From Bacteroidaceae bacterium (GTDB lineage Bacteria; Bacteroidota; Bacteroidia; Bacteroidales; Bacteroidaceae): 9,409 nt of DNA. Shown piece after piece: positions 1 to 6,259 of the stretch. The position numbers and the translations under genes were made by a program. Each line of letters opens with the position of its first letter. The first letter of the stretch is position 1. The DNA lies in the NCBI GenBank assembly GCA_900769765.1, contig CAAGHW010000032.1, positions 1-9,409 of the forward strand, written 5' to 3'. The notes under the pieces are model-generated. The model was given only the letters and a program-made list of their open reading frames with translations. It had not been told where the DNA came from and ran no database searches.

Positions 1-1068
1 ACGAATGAGATCACCCATACCGGTAAGAGCATTCACTGAAGCATCAGGAAGAACACCTGCCTTGTTGGGAGGAATGTTAAGAATGAGTGTCGCATTGCGG
101 CCAACGGTCTCAAGGTACATCTGGAAGAGACGCTCGGGAGTGAGTGGGCTCTCGCCATCGTGGTAGAACCAACCCTTGTTGGTAGCCTTGGCATCGCTCT
201 CGCCGGGGAGCCAGAACCAACCTGTCTCTGTTCCATACATACCATTGTTCTCGCCTGCATAGTCACGGTTCTCGGGCGACCAGTTTGTCTCGCCTGCCCA
301 ACCGGCCTCGTTACCAATCCAGCGAGCCTCGCCACCTACACCCCACATCACACAGTCGGGGCATACCTTGTGGATACTGTCGCGGAGGTTCGGAACATCG
401 TAGTATGTAGCACGGTCAACGCTTACAGTTGTGTTACGGCCACCATAGTAACCGCTACCACCGTTAGCACCGTCGAACCACATCTCAAACTGGTCGGTAC
501 CATACTCGGCAAGTTCGGCACACTGACGAAGGAATACATCCTTCACATATTTGTCGGTACCATAGTAATAGCTGTTGCGGTCCCATGGAGAAATATAGAA
601 ACCATATTTCATTCCCAAATCCTTTGCTGCAGCAGCAAAATCGCGTGGGATGTTTGTGTTACGACCATAGTCGTTACCTGAATTTGTCACATTGTGCGAG
701 GTAGTAGATGTAGGCCACTGACAGAAACCGTCGTGGTGCTTTACCACCGCGATACCACCGCGCATTCCGGCAGCCTTTGCAACCTCGAGCCACTGACGTG
801 GGTTAGGAGCAGCCGTAGGGGCAAAACGTGTAGGGTTCTCATCACCGTTACCCCACTCAAGACCGGTGTATGTGTTCATACCATAGTGATAGAAAGCATA
901 AAACTCTGTTTCCTGCCACTTTAACTGACGCGGATGAGGTACAGGATGTACCGGAACCGGCTCATTGTCGGGATTTGCAGGTGCTTCAGCTTTCAGCTGC
1001 AACTGCGCTGACGCCCCAAAAGGAGCAATCATACCCAAAAATAACAAAGAAGTAAATAGTTTTTTCAT
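1..1068 (-). CDS. Secreted alpha-L-fucosidase, glycoside hydrolase family 29 (N-terminal 356 residues, runs off left edge)
   Basis: Reading leftward from ATG at 1068, the frame is open for 356 codons to the window edge, so the C-terminus is missing. Residues 1-21 form a Sec signal peptide: KK, a hydrophobic core, then G-A-S-A before Q22. There is no lipobox Cys, so periplasmic or secreted export is expected. The catalytic barrel starts with FYHYGMNTYTGLEWG (59-73), which resembles the FxHFGxNTFTxxEWG opening of the GH29-B branch (alpha-1,3/4-fucosidases). KHHDGF (110-115) and FEMWFDGANG (194-203) follow; D199 is the expected catalytic nucleophile. PGESD (288-292) upstream of GWFYH aligns with the PAExD...GWFYH element of GH29-B, making E290 the likely acid/base. 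The family is established by motif; the GH29-B assignment and E290 are inference. The enzyme removes terminal fucose from host or dietary glycans. No susC/susD pair or sulfatase is visible here, so membership in a polysaccharide utilisation locus cannot be judged. Confidence 0.93.
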   Translation of the reverse strand, partial: MKKLFTSLLFLGMIAPFGASAQLQLKAEAPANPDNEPVPVHPVPHPRQLKWQETEFYAFYHYGMNTYTGLEWGNGDENPTRFAPTAAPNPRQWLEVAKAAGMRGGIAVVKHHDGFCQWPTSTTSHNVTNSGNDYGRNTNIPRDFAAAAKDLGMKYGFYISPWDRNSYYYGTDKYVKDVFLRQCAELAEYGTDQFEMWFDGANGGSGYYGGRNTTVSVDRATYYDVPNLRDSIHKVCPDCVMWGVGGEARWIGNEAGWAGETNWSPENRDYAGENNGMYGTETGWFWLPGESDAKATNKGWFYHDGESPLTPERLFQMYLETVGRNATLILNIPPNKAGVLPDASVNALTGMGDLIR

Positions 1069-1100
1069 TGTGTAATTTGTGGTTAGTTATAAATAGTTTT

Positions 1101-1131
1101 AAAAATTATACACAGCACCAAAAAATGCATA
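1101..1131 (-). promoter_or_regulatory. Candidate Bacteroidetes-type promoter for the fucosidase gene
   Basis: On the minus strand, TATG (1131-1128, one mismatch to the -33 TTTG) is followed after 19 bases by TAATTTTT (1108-1101, one mismatch to the -7 TAnnTTTG). The start site would fall near 1094, giving a leader of about 26 nt. Spacing is right, but both boxes carry a mismatch in very AT-rich DNA, so this is only a candidate. Confidence 0.33.
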
Positions 1132-1145
1132 ATACACATTATGCA
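1126..1145. repeat. Perfect 8-bp inverted repeat upstream of the fucosidase gene (operator candidate)
   Basis: TGCATAAT, four bases (ACAC), then ATTATGCA forms a perfect dyad 58-77 bp upstream of the fucosidase start. Its proximal arm overlaps the -33 box of the candidate promoter, a common position for a repressor or activator site. The dyad itself is directly visible; binding of a regulator is inference. It could also form a hairpin, but no T-run follows it directly on either strand in terminator fashion. Confidence 0.45.
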
Positions 1146-1153
1146 CCGCAAAG

Positions 1154-1168
1154 AAAAAAAAAAAAAAA
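1154..1168. other. 15-base homopolymer A tract (T15 on the coding strand) between the peptidase and fucosidase genes
   Basis: Fifteen consecutive A residues on the plus strand lie between the peptidase stop (1234) and the fucosidase promoter candidate. Read in gene direction this is T15. I find no convincing stem before it, so it is a poor fit for an intrinsic terminator. It lies just upstream of the dyad and could be an UP-like or bendable tract, and it is a site where length could vary by slippage. Confidence 0.5.
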
Positions 1169-1233
1169 CAATAAGACAAACTTTTCAGCAGCTATTTATT
1201 ATATAAAAGGCGTTAAATTTAATATAATTTCCA

Positions 1234-1986
1234 TTAGGCAAGCTTGCAAAGAAGCGACAAGAGAGCCTTGCCGTAAGGAATCAAGGATTTTTTCTGCAAA
1301 AGAACGCCTTCGTTACCGTGCAGAAAACCCTTTACGACAGCACAGAGAGAAAGCACAGGAATACCATAGTCGTTATAATCCCAAGACTCATCGGGTTCGG
1401 CACAGTGTTTGAATTCATACTTTTCACCAACAGCCTCGACGGCCTCAACTATTTTATGGGCTGTAAAAATGTCTATTCCAAGATCATTCTCCAGGGCAAA
1501 CATAGCACCGCTTTCACAGCCCGTATTTGTAACATCAAGCACCAGCGCGAATTTTATTTCACACTGCATACGCCCAAGAGCAAGCAGAGTCTGTACAGCA
1601 CCGTGCGAGTCACGTTCTTCGTCGCCGGTAAAGGCCACCACTACATTGCCGGGAAGTGTTCCGGCAAGCATCTGCCACAATATAGCGGCATTGCCGAAAC
1701 TGTTGTCGAAAGTACCACGCAGGAAATCGCCCTCTTCGGCGCAGAAGCAAGCATCGTACAGGCAATCGACGTGCGCCGACACGAGTACCACACTATCCCC
1801 AGCCGACAGTTCACGCTTGGCATACACGAGCGCAAGCGGTTCACGGGCAATCACTTTATAGTCACTTTTATCCAACAGACTTTCTATGACCGCTACCCTG
1901 TCAGGAACCACAAAGTTTTCGCCATCGTCCTTACAATCTACGGTGACGGCTTTCAGGAGTTCTATAAAACGGGCTGTCTTATCCAT
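1234..1986 (-). CDS. Cytosolic zinc metallopeptidase of clan MH (M20/M28/M42-like)
   Basis: A 250-residue protein with the full metal-ligand set of a di-zinc clan MH aminopeptidase: H72-x-D74, D94 (bridging, in TFDNSFGNAA), E123 as general base beside ligand E124 (TGDEERDSHGA), D151 (LVLDVT) and H223 (LHGNEG). It is short for the clan and shows no room for a large inserted dimerisation or lid domain. There is no signal peptide, so it should act in the cytoplasm. The start ATG at 1986 overlaps the end of the yigZ-like gene by 8 nt, pointing to translational coupling. The order of ligands supports a hydrolase acting on a peptide or small amide; the substrate cannot be read from the sequence. 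M28 versus M42 versus M20 is not settled. The TAA at 1236-1234 ends the serC cluster. Confidence 0.8.
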   Translation of the reverse strand: MDKTARFIELLKAVTVDCKDDGENFVVPDRVAVIESLLDKSDYKVIAREPLALVYAKRELSAGDSVVLVSAHVDCLYDACFCAEEGDFLRGTFDNSFGNAAILWQMLAGTLPGNVVVAFTGDEERDSHGAVQTLLALGRMQCEIKFALVLDVTNTGCESGAMFALENDLGIDIFTAHKIVEAVEAVGEKYEFKHCAEPDESWDYNDYGIPVLSLCAVVKGFLHGNEGVLLQKKSLIPYGKALLSLLCKLA

Positions 1987-2611
1987 TCTCCTCGGGTTTC
2001 TCTATACGCAAATCGTTACGGCTCGATATGACAAGTTTTTCGTAACGCTCAACAAGACGCGGCAAGCGCGACAAGCGCATCGACAGGCGCACCATACAGT
2101 CGTTGTCGAAGACCTGCTCGACAACCTTTGGCTCTTCCTCTTTCACAATACGCAGCACCTCGTTGAGCAACGGATACGAGAATTTGAGTATTATCTCGCC
2201 GTTTATGGTCTTCTCTATATGCTCCACAGCCTCAAGAGCCTCGGCTGCCGCAGCACGATATGCCACGATAAGACCGCTTGTACCAAGCTTGACACCACCG
2301 AAATAACGCACTACAATCACAAGCACGTTTGTCAGTTCCTTGCTGTGTATCTGCCCCAATATAGGCTTGCCGGCAGTACCAGAAGGCTCTCCGTTATCGT
2401 TCGAACGCTCATTATCGCCACGTTCACCAAGACGGTAGGCATAGCAGACATGGCGTGCATCATAGTATTTTTTCTGATACGCCTCGATATGCTCCTTGAC
2501 CTGTTCCATTGTAGTGACAGGTATTGCAAAAGCAAGGAATTTACTGCGTTTCTCGGTGTAGATAGCTTCACCCTGCTGTTCTATGGTCTTATATATATCC
2601 GATTCAAGCAT
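1979..2611 (-). CDS. yigZ: YigZ/IMPACT family protein (UPF0029 plus DUF1949-type C-terminal domain)
   Basis: With ATG at 2611 the protein has 210 residues, close to E. coli YigZ. The N-terminal IMPACT/UPF0029 domain carries KRSKFLAFA (21-29), DARHVCYAYR (51-60), NGEPSGTAGKPIL (73-85) and VVRYFGGVKLGTSGLIVAY (100-118), the family signature. A DUF1949-like domain follows at about 143-198. The family is linked to translation control (eukaryotic IMPACT binds GCN1), but the bacterial role is not established. The frame stays open upstream to a TTG at 2629 inside serC. I prefer ATG 2611 because it lies 4 nt past the serC stop and is preceded by AAGAAA. The downstream peptidase gene overlaps its 3' end by 8 nt, so the cluster is most likely one transcript. 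Confidence 0.92.
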   Translation of the reverse strand: MLESDIYKTIEQQGEAIYTEKRSKFLAFAIPVTTMEQVKEHIEAYQKKYYDARHVCYAYRLGERGDNERSNDNGEPSGTAGKPILGQIHSKELTNVLVIVVRYFGGVKLGTSGLIVAYRAAAAEALEAVEHIEKTINGEIILKFSYPLLNEVLRIVKEEEPKVVEQVFDNDCMVRLSMRLSRLPRLVERYEKLVISSRNDLRIEKPEENG

Positions 2612-2615
2612 TTTC

Positions 2616-3680
2616 TTATCTGTTGGCAAAATCTCTCATACAATCAACAAGTGCCTTCACCCCATCCAACGGCATGGCGTTATAACACGAAGCTCTGAAG
2701 CCACCCACCGAACGATGACCCGTTATAGCCACCACACCACGCGAAGCGCAATATTCGGTAAAAGCATTTTCAAGTTCCTCGTAACCCGGAGCCATGACAA
2801 AGTCGATATTCATATACGAACGGTCTTCGCCCTCGACGGTGGCACAGAACAAAGGATTGGCATCAATCTCCGCATACAGCATCCCGGCACGCTGCAATGC
2901 ACGACGTTCCATCTCCACTACGCCACCCTGCTCCTTAACCCAACGCAGATTGCATAGAGCCGTATAGACAGGCAATGTAGGCGGAGTATTGAACATGGAG
3001 CCGTTCGCTACATGTACTCTATAATCAAGTATTGACGGGATGACACGTTCAACCTTGCCGAGTGCACTCTCCTTTACAATCACGAACGACAGGCCCGACT
3101 GTGCCAGATTTTTCTGCGCACCGCCATATATGCAGTCATATTTCGAAACATCGACAGGACGCGACAGTATGTCGGATGACATATCGGCAATCATGGGCAC
3201 AGCAGAATCCAAATCACAATGCAGTTGCGTGCCATAAATAGTGTTGTTCGATGTGACATGCAAATAATCGGCATCGGCAGGAACATCGAATTTCTTTGGA
3301 ATATAATTGAAATTCCTGTCGGCGGACGATGCAACCTCTATTACTTCACCAAACAGCTTTGCCTCTTTCATCGCCTTTGAAGCCCAAGTTCCGGTGTTGA
3401 GGTATGCCGCCTTACGACTAAGGAAGTTGAACGGCACCATACAGAAGTGCATGCTTGCACCACTGCCAAGAAAAAGCACCTCATAACCGGCAGGCACATC
3501 GAGCAGTTCCTTCAACAACCTGCGTGCCTCGTCCAATATGGGCTTGAATTCCGCCGAGCGATGGCTCAGCTCCATAAGCGAAAGCCCCATACCCTCATAG
3601 TCGAGGACAGCAGAAGCTGTAGCTTCCACCACCTCGCGGGGCAACATCGACGGTCCGGCATTGAAATTGTATTTTTTCAT
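2616..3680 (-). CDS. serC: Phosphoserine aminotransferase
   Basis: Pyridoxal-phosphate enzyme converting 3-phosphohydroxypyruvate and glutamate to O-phosphoserine and 2-oxoglutarate; it also serves 4-phosphohydroxythreonine formation in DXP-dependent B6 synthesis. From ATG 3680 it has 354 residues, the normal length. It opens KKYNFNAGPSMLP and keeps the family's active-site set: H41-R42, W99, T147, D166, Q189-K190 (Schiff-base lysine in GGAQKNLAQSG), N231-T232 and H322-R323 (GHRSVGG). The frame extends to TTG 3689, but ATG 3680 gives the canonical N-terminus. A promoter candidate lies just upstream. Many Bacteroidales carry serA after serC; here a yigZ-like gene and a metallopeptidase follow instead, so serA must be elsewhere if present. 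That comparison is from memory. Confidence 0.97.
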   Translation of the reverse strand: MKKYNFNAGPSMLPREVVEATASAVLDYEGMGLSLMELSHRSAEFKPILDEARRLLKELLDVPAGYEVLFLGSGASMHFCMVPFNFLSRKAAYLNTGTWASKAMKEAKLFGEVIEVASSADRNFNYIPKKFDVPADADYLHVTSNNTIYGTQLHCDLDSAVPMIADMSSDILSRPVDVSKYDCIYGGAQKNLAQSGLSFVIVKESALGKVERVIPSILDYRVHVANGSMFNTPPTLPVYTALCNLRWVKEQGGVVEMERRALQRAGMLYAEIDANPLFCATVEGEDRSYMNIDFVMAPGYEELENAFTEYCASRGVVAITGHRSVGGFRASCYNAMPLDGVKALVDCMRDFANR

Positions 3681-3713
3681 CTGTTGCAAGGTTATATTCT
3701 TTCAATTGATGTG

Positions 3714-3746
3714 CGAAGATACACAAAAAAGAGGGTAAAGCACAAA
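3714..3746 (-). promoter_or_regulatory. Bacteroidetes-type promoter upstream of serC
   Basis: On the minus strand, TTTG (3746-3743) matches the -33 box exactly and, after 21 bases, TATCTTCG (3721-3714) matches the -7 consensus TAnnTTTG with a single mismatch. Transcription would begin near 3707, leaving about 27 nt before the ATG at 3680. This separates the serC cluster from the helicase gene that ends at 3756, although read-through is possible because I see no terminator in the 75-nt gap. Confidence 0.6.
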
Positions 3747-3755
3747 TATGCCCAT

Positions 3756-5093
3756 TTATTTCATTCGCAAAGGCTGGACAAGCGTCTTTACACCCTTTAT
3801 TTTTTGTCCTTCGACAGCCTTTATGACGGCACGCATACGGTTCAGTTTCACGGCAACATACGAATAGTTGTCAAAGACAAGTATTGTACCCACCTCGTCG
3901 GCACGCAAACCGCCTTTTTTCATAAAGAAACCGGCAAGGTCGCCACGGCTGAGCTTGTCGCGTTTTCCTTTACCAACATAAAGTATCGCCCAATCGGGGT
4001 TTGCAGGGAGCGTGTTACGCTTGGACAAGGTATACTCCTCGAGATTCTCGGGAACAAAATCGGGCAAAGCCTTATTCTCGAAAGAGAAGAGATATACCGC
4101 GCCATCGGCATCCCAACGCGCTGTACGTCCGTTACGATGGGTAAAAGTCTCGGCTGTCAAGGCGCGCTGATAATGTACCACATGCTTGACATCCTTTATA
4201 TCAAGACCACGCGCTGCAAGGTCGGTACTTACAAGAATATTGGAATTGCCGCATTTGAAGCGAAAAAGGGCAAGCTCGCGCATTTTCTGTTCGAGCGCAC
4301 CATGATAGACAACGCAATTGAGCGACAATTTCGTAAGATACTTATATACCTCCTCTACCGTTTCCCTGAAATTACAGAACACTATTGCCGGCTCGCCATT
4401 GAACGAGCATAGCAACGAAAAGAGATTCTCGAGCCGTTTCTCGGGGGTTGTAGTAACGGTATAGAACGATGTGCGTACGAGAGGTTGTTCATCACCTGTT
4501 CTGAAATCGAGTTTCTCGACATCGGCTGTGGCAAAATCGGGTATTTCGGGAGCGTCGGTTGCCGACAGCAGAAAACGCGACTTTGCATTGGGTAGCTTTT
4601 CGACAAGCTGCTGCATCTCCTCTTGAAAACCCATCTCAAGACACTTGTCAAACTCATCTATCACCAACAGCGAGCATTTGTCCACAGCAAACGAGCTATG
4701 GTTTAGGTGGTCGAGCAAACGGCCTGGAGTTCCTATCACCACCGCAGGCATGGCACCGCCGAGCGACGCCATCTCCAGCTCCAAAGGACGACCGCCATAA
4801 AAGGCAACAGCATGAAAAGGAGTCGCCATGGCACGCCACACCTCGAATACCTGCCTTGCAAGCTCGCGCGAAGGCAACACCACCACAGCCTGCACCTTGT
4901 TGCACGATGCATCGAGCCTCTCGAGCAACGGCAACAGAAACGCGACAGTCTTTCCCGTACCCGTGGGCGAGAGAAGCACCATACTTTCATTTTTACGACA
5001 ATGAGCCATTGCCGCCTGCTGCATGACATTGAGTTCCTTTATACCCAATCGGCCCAATGCCATATCCTGTATCTTTGTCATTTCCATAATCAT
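3756..5093 (-). CDS. DEAD-box ATP-dependent RNA helicase with DbpA-type RNA-binding domain (DEFD variant)
   Basis: A 445-residue two-domain helicase. Motif I SPTGTGKT (42-49), Ia PSRELAR (74-80), Ib TPGR (122-125), motif II DEFD (146-149) in place of DEAD, motif III SAT (177-179), a GG-containing segment near 100, motif V STDLAARGLD (289-298) and motif VI HRNGRTAR (319-326, usually HRIGRTGR). A short Q-motif region with Q25-Q26 precedes motif I. Residues about 367-443 (DWAILYVGKGKRDKL, GDLAGFF, VFDNYSYVAV, KIKGVK) match the DbpA C-terminal RNA-binding fold, which in E. coli DbpA binds hairpin 92 of 23S rRNA. A role in large-subunit assembly is therefore likely, by inference. Possible starts are GTG 5096 and ATG 5093, 5087 and 5081; I use 5093, but 5081 is also reasonable. 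The gene has a long upstream region with inverted repeats and diverges from grpE. Confidence 0.93.
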   Translation of the reverse strand: MIMEMTKIQDMALGRLGIKELNVMQQAAMAHCRKNESMVLLSPTGTGKTVAFLLPLLERLDASCNKVQAVVVLPSRELARQVFEVWRAMATPFHAVAFYGGRPLELEMASLGGAMPAVVIGTPGRLLDHLNHSSFAVDKCSLLVIDEFDKCLEMGFQEEMQQLVEKLPNAKSRFLLSATDAPEIPDFATADVEKLDFRTGDEQPLVRTSFYTVTTTPEKRLENLFSLLCSFNGEPAIVFCNFRETVEEVYKYLTKLSLNCVVYHGALEQKMRELALFRFKCGNSNILVSTDLAARGLDIKDVKHVVHYQRALTAETFTHRNGRTARWDADGAVYLFSFENKALPDFVPENLEEYTLSKRNTLPANPDWAILYVGKGKRDKLSRGDLAGFFMKKGGLRADEVGTILVFDNYSYVAVKLNRMRAVIKAVEGQKIKGVKTLVQPLRMK

Positions 5094-5107
5094 CACAATA
5101 TATAACA

Positions 5108-5124
5108 GGCTTCAAAAAAAAGCC
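5108..5124 (-). other. Small hairpin in the helicase leader near the start codon
   Basis: On the minus strand GGCTT, a 7-base T-rich loop, then AAGCC forms a 5-bp stem ending about 14 nt before the ATG at 5093. Its position could restrict ribosome access at low temperature. A 5-bp stem may occur by chance. Confidence 0.3.
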
Positions 5125-5150
5125 CCTATTTTCTCCCCATAAAACCCGAA

Positions 5151-5193
5151 TGTTTTCAAGAAAACCCTTAACCTTATTTCATCCTTGAAAACA
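5151..5193. repeat. Perfect 10-bp inverted repeat with 23-nt spacer in the helicase upstream region
   Basis: TGTTTTCAAG (5151-5160) and CTTGAAAACA (5184-5193) are exact reverse complements. In a helicase transcript they would form a stem-loop 58-100 nt before the start codon. The left arm also belongs to a shorter palindrome, GTTTTC-AA-GAAAAC (5152-5165), so alternative pairings or a protein-binding site are possible. No poly-T run follows the stem on the minus strand, so it is not an obvious terminator. Confidence 0.5.
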
Positions 5194-5235
5194 AGCCTAT
5201 TTTTTCAAAAAAAACACAACGAATAGCCAAACAAC

Positions 5236-5268
5236 TAAAATTATTTTAATCTATTCGCATAACACATA
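5236..5268 (-). promoter_or_regulatory. Weak candidate promoter for the helicase gene
   Basis: On the minus strand TATG (5268-5265, one mismatch to TTTG) is followed after 21 bases by TAATTTTA (5243-5236, one mismatch to TAnnTTTG). The start would be near 5229 and the leader about 135 nt, taking in both inverted repeats. Given the AT content this could be chance. Confidence 0.25.
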
Positions 5269-5406
5269 AATAGCAATATTATAAATTGATATTCAATTAT
5301 TTATTACTGAATAAACCGCTGATAAAACAAAATAAAAACCAATTTTGCACACATACAACACAACCACGTTGAAAATGAGACAAAAAACAGCATCAAAAAA
5401 GCTTTA

Positions 5407-5505
5407 TTACGGTGTCGCAACAAACAAAAGAACATACATAAGGGGGATGCGGACAACCGCGCCTGCAACCCATACATTACCGTTACGCTCCGCGAAATTA
5501 GCCAT
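5407..5505 (-). CDS. Possible 32-residue small ORF in a GC-richer island (hypothetical)
   Basis: ATG at 5505 to TAA at 5409-5407 encodes 32 residues: a short polar start (MANFAERNGN) and then a mostly hydrophobic stretch with one internal Arg, like a tiny membrane peptide. The stretch coincides with the GC-richer part of an otherwise AT-rich gap. I see no Shine-Dalgarno site, but these organisms often lack one. I do not recognise the product. It could equally be an untranslated RNA or chance. Confidence 0.18.
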   Translation of the reverse strand: MANFAERNGNVWVAGAVVRIPLMYVLLFVATP

Positions 5506-5549
5506 TATGCACCAATAACAGAAACGAATACGACAAAATTTACATTTTC

Positions 5550-5622
5550 TGCCATTTTGACACCGTTTGTCACATAAAAAAGAGTCTATTTATAAATATA
5601 ATATGCCAAAACAACATTGGCA
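5550..5622. promoter_or_regulatory. Cluster of TGNCA half-sites forming dyads upstream of grpE
   Basis: Five TGNCA pentamers lie in 73 bp: TGCCA 5550, TGACA 5558, TGTCA 5568, TGCCA 5604 and TGGCA 5618. They build a perfect dyad TGACA-N5-TGTCA (5558-5572), an imperfect one TGCCA-N3-TGACA (5550-5562) and a perfect 6-bp dyad TGCCAA-N7-TTGGCA (5604-5622). They sit 47-119 bp before the grpE ATG, where no good TTTG/TAnnTTTG promoter is found. A heat-shock regulatory role is inferred from the genes downstream; the pattern itself is directly seen. Confidence 0.45.
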
Positions 5623-5668
5623 AGCTATTTGTTGCATACAGGATAGAAAATAGAAAAAGGTTATAATC

Positions 5669-6250
5669 ATGAACAATACAGAGAAAGAAATGCAAGAGGA
5701 AAACATCAACATTGATGCCGTAAATGAGGAGAACATCAATGAAGAGACAGTTACAGCGGAGCAGGAAAACGTAGAACTGACAGCAGAAGAGAAACTACAG
5801 AAAGAACTTGACGAGGCAAACGAAAAAGTTGCCGTTCTCGAGGACAAATACCTGCGTCAGGTTGCAGAATTCGACAACTACCGCAAGCGTACAATCAAAG
5901 AAAAGGCAGAATTGATAAAGAACGGTGGAGAACGCGCCATCGAATCTATCCTGCCGGTTCTCGACGACTTTGAACGCGCACTCAGCAATATGGCAAAGGA
6001 CGAAAATGCAACCGAGATAAAGACCGGCGTAGAACTCATCTACAACAAGTTTGTAGGCATCCTCAAACAGAACGGATTGCAGAAAATTGAAACAGAAGGT
6101 GCAGACTTCAACACAGATTTTCACGAGGCTATAGCAATAATCCCCACCCCCGACGAAAACCTAAAGGGCAAGGTATTGGATTGTGTTCAAGCAGGTTATA
6201 CATTAAACGATAAAGTAATACGTCACGCAAAAGTTGCTGTTGGCGAATAA
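5669..6250 (+). CDS. grpE: GrpE, nucleotide exchange factor of DnaK
   Basis: GrpE releases ADP from DnaK and so drives the chaperone cycle in the cytoplasm. The 193-residue protein has the usual layout: a very acidic, disordered N-terminus (1-45), a long helix and coiled coil (about 46-90, with VAEFDNYRKR at 65-74), a four-helix-bundle segment (IESILPVLDDFERAL, 91-105) and a C-terminal beta domain (FNTDFHEAIAIIP at 147-159, VLDCVQAGYTLNDKVIRHAKVAV at 169-191, read in two parts), which contacts the DnaK nucleotide-binding domain. The start at ATG 5669 follows AAAAAGG by 8 nt. dnaJ begins 9 nt after the stop, so the two co-chaperones are co-transcribed. dnaK is not in the window. Repeated TGNCA elements upstream may mediate stress control. 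Confidence 0.97.
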   Translation: MNNTEKEMQEENINIDAVNEENINEETVTAEQENVELTAEEKLQKELDEANEKVAVLEDKYLRQVAEFDNYRKRTIKEKAELIKNGGERAIESILPVLDDFERALSNMAKDENATEIKTGVELIYNKFVGILKQNGLQKIETEGADFNTDFHEAIAIIPTPDENLKGKVLDCVQAGYTLNDKVIRHAKVAVGE

Positions 6251-6259
6251 TTTCAGATT

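Larger units (their letters stand above)
5094..5668. other. 575-bp divergent intergenic region between the helicase gene and grpE
   Basis: No gene longer than about 32 codons is supported here. The left part (5094-5400) is very AT-rich and holds the helicase leader, with hairpin arms at 5108-5124 and an inverted repeat at 5151-5193. The middle (about 5410-5510) is visibly richer in GC than its flanks and contains a possible tiny ORF on the minus strand. The right part (5550-5668) holds repeated TGNCA pentamers and the grpE leader, ending in AAAAAGG 8 nt before the grpE ATG. No tRNA-like cloverleaf was recognised by eye. Confidence 0.75.

Noticed and set aside
160..681. A 173-codon plus-strand open frame
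   Set aside because: It is antisense to the fucosidase catalytic domain, whose motifs are clear.
1154..1168. T15 (minus strand) as intrinsic terminator of the serC cluster
   Set aside because: No GC-bearing stem precedes it in the direction of transcription.
2612..2629. TTG start for the yigZ-like gene overlapping serC
   Set aside because: ATG at 2611 gives the usual family length and a natural 4-nt spacing from the serC stop.
1318..2698. Long plus-strand open frames opposite the peptidase, yigZ-like and serC genes (1318-2031 and 1886-2698)
   Set aside because: They lie antisense to genes with full family motifs, match no family I know and look like shadows of the real coding frames.
3681..3689. 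TTG start three codons upstream of serC
   Set aside because: ATG at 3680 yields the canonical MKKYNFNAGPS start and correct length.
3447..4412. A 321-codon plus-strand open frame
   Set aside because: It crosses the 3' part of the helicase gene and the 5' part of serC on the opposite strand; its composition is that of an antisense shadow.
5447..5518. A 23-codon plus-strand ORF after an AGGGGG stretch
   Set aside because: The G run is only directly adjacent to the ATG, too close for a Shine-Dalgarno site, and the peptide shows no recognisable property.
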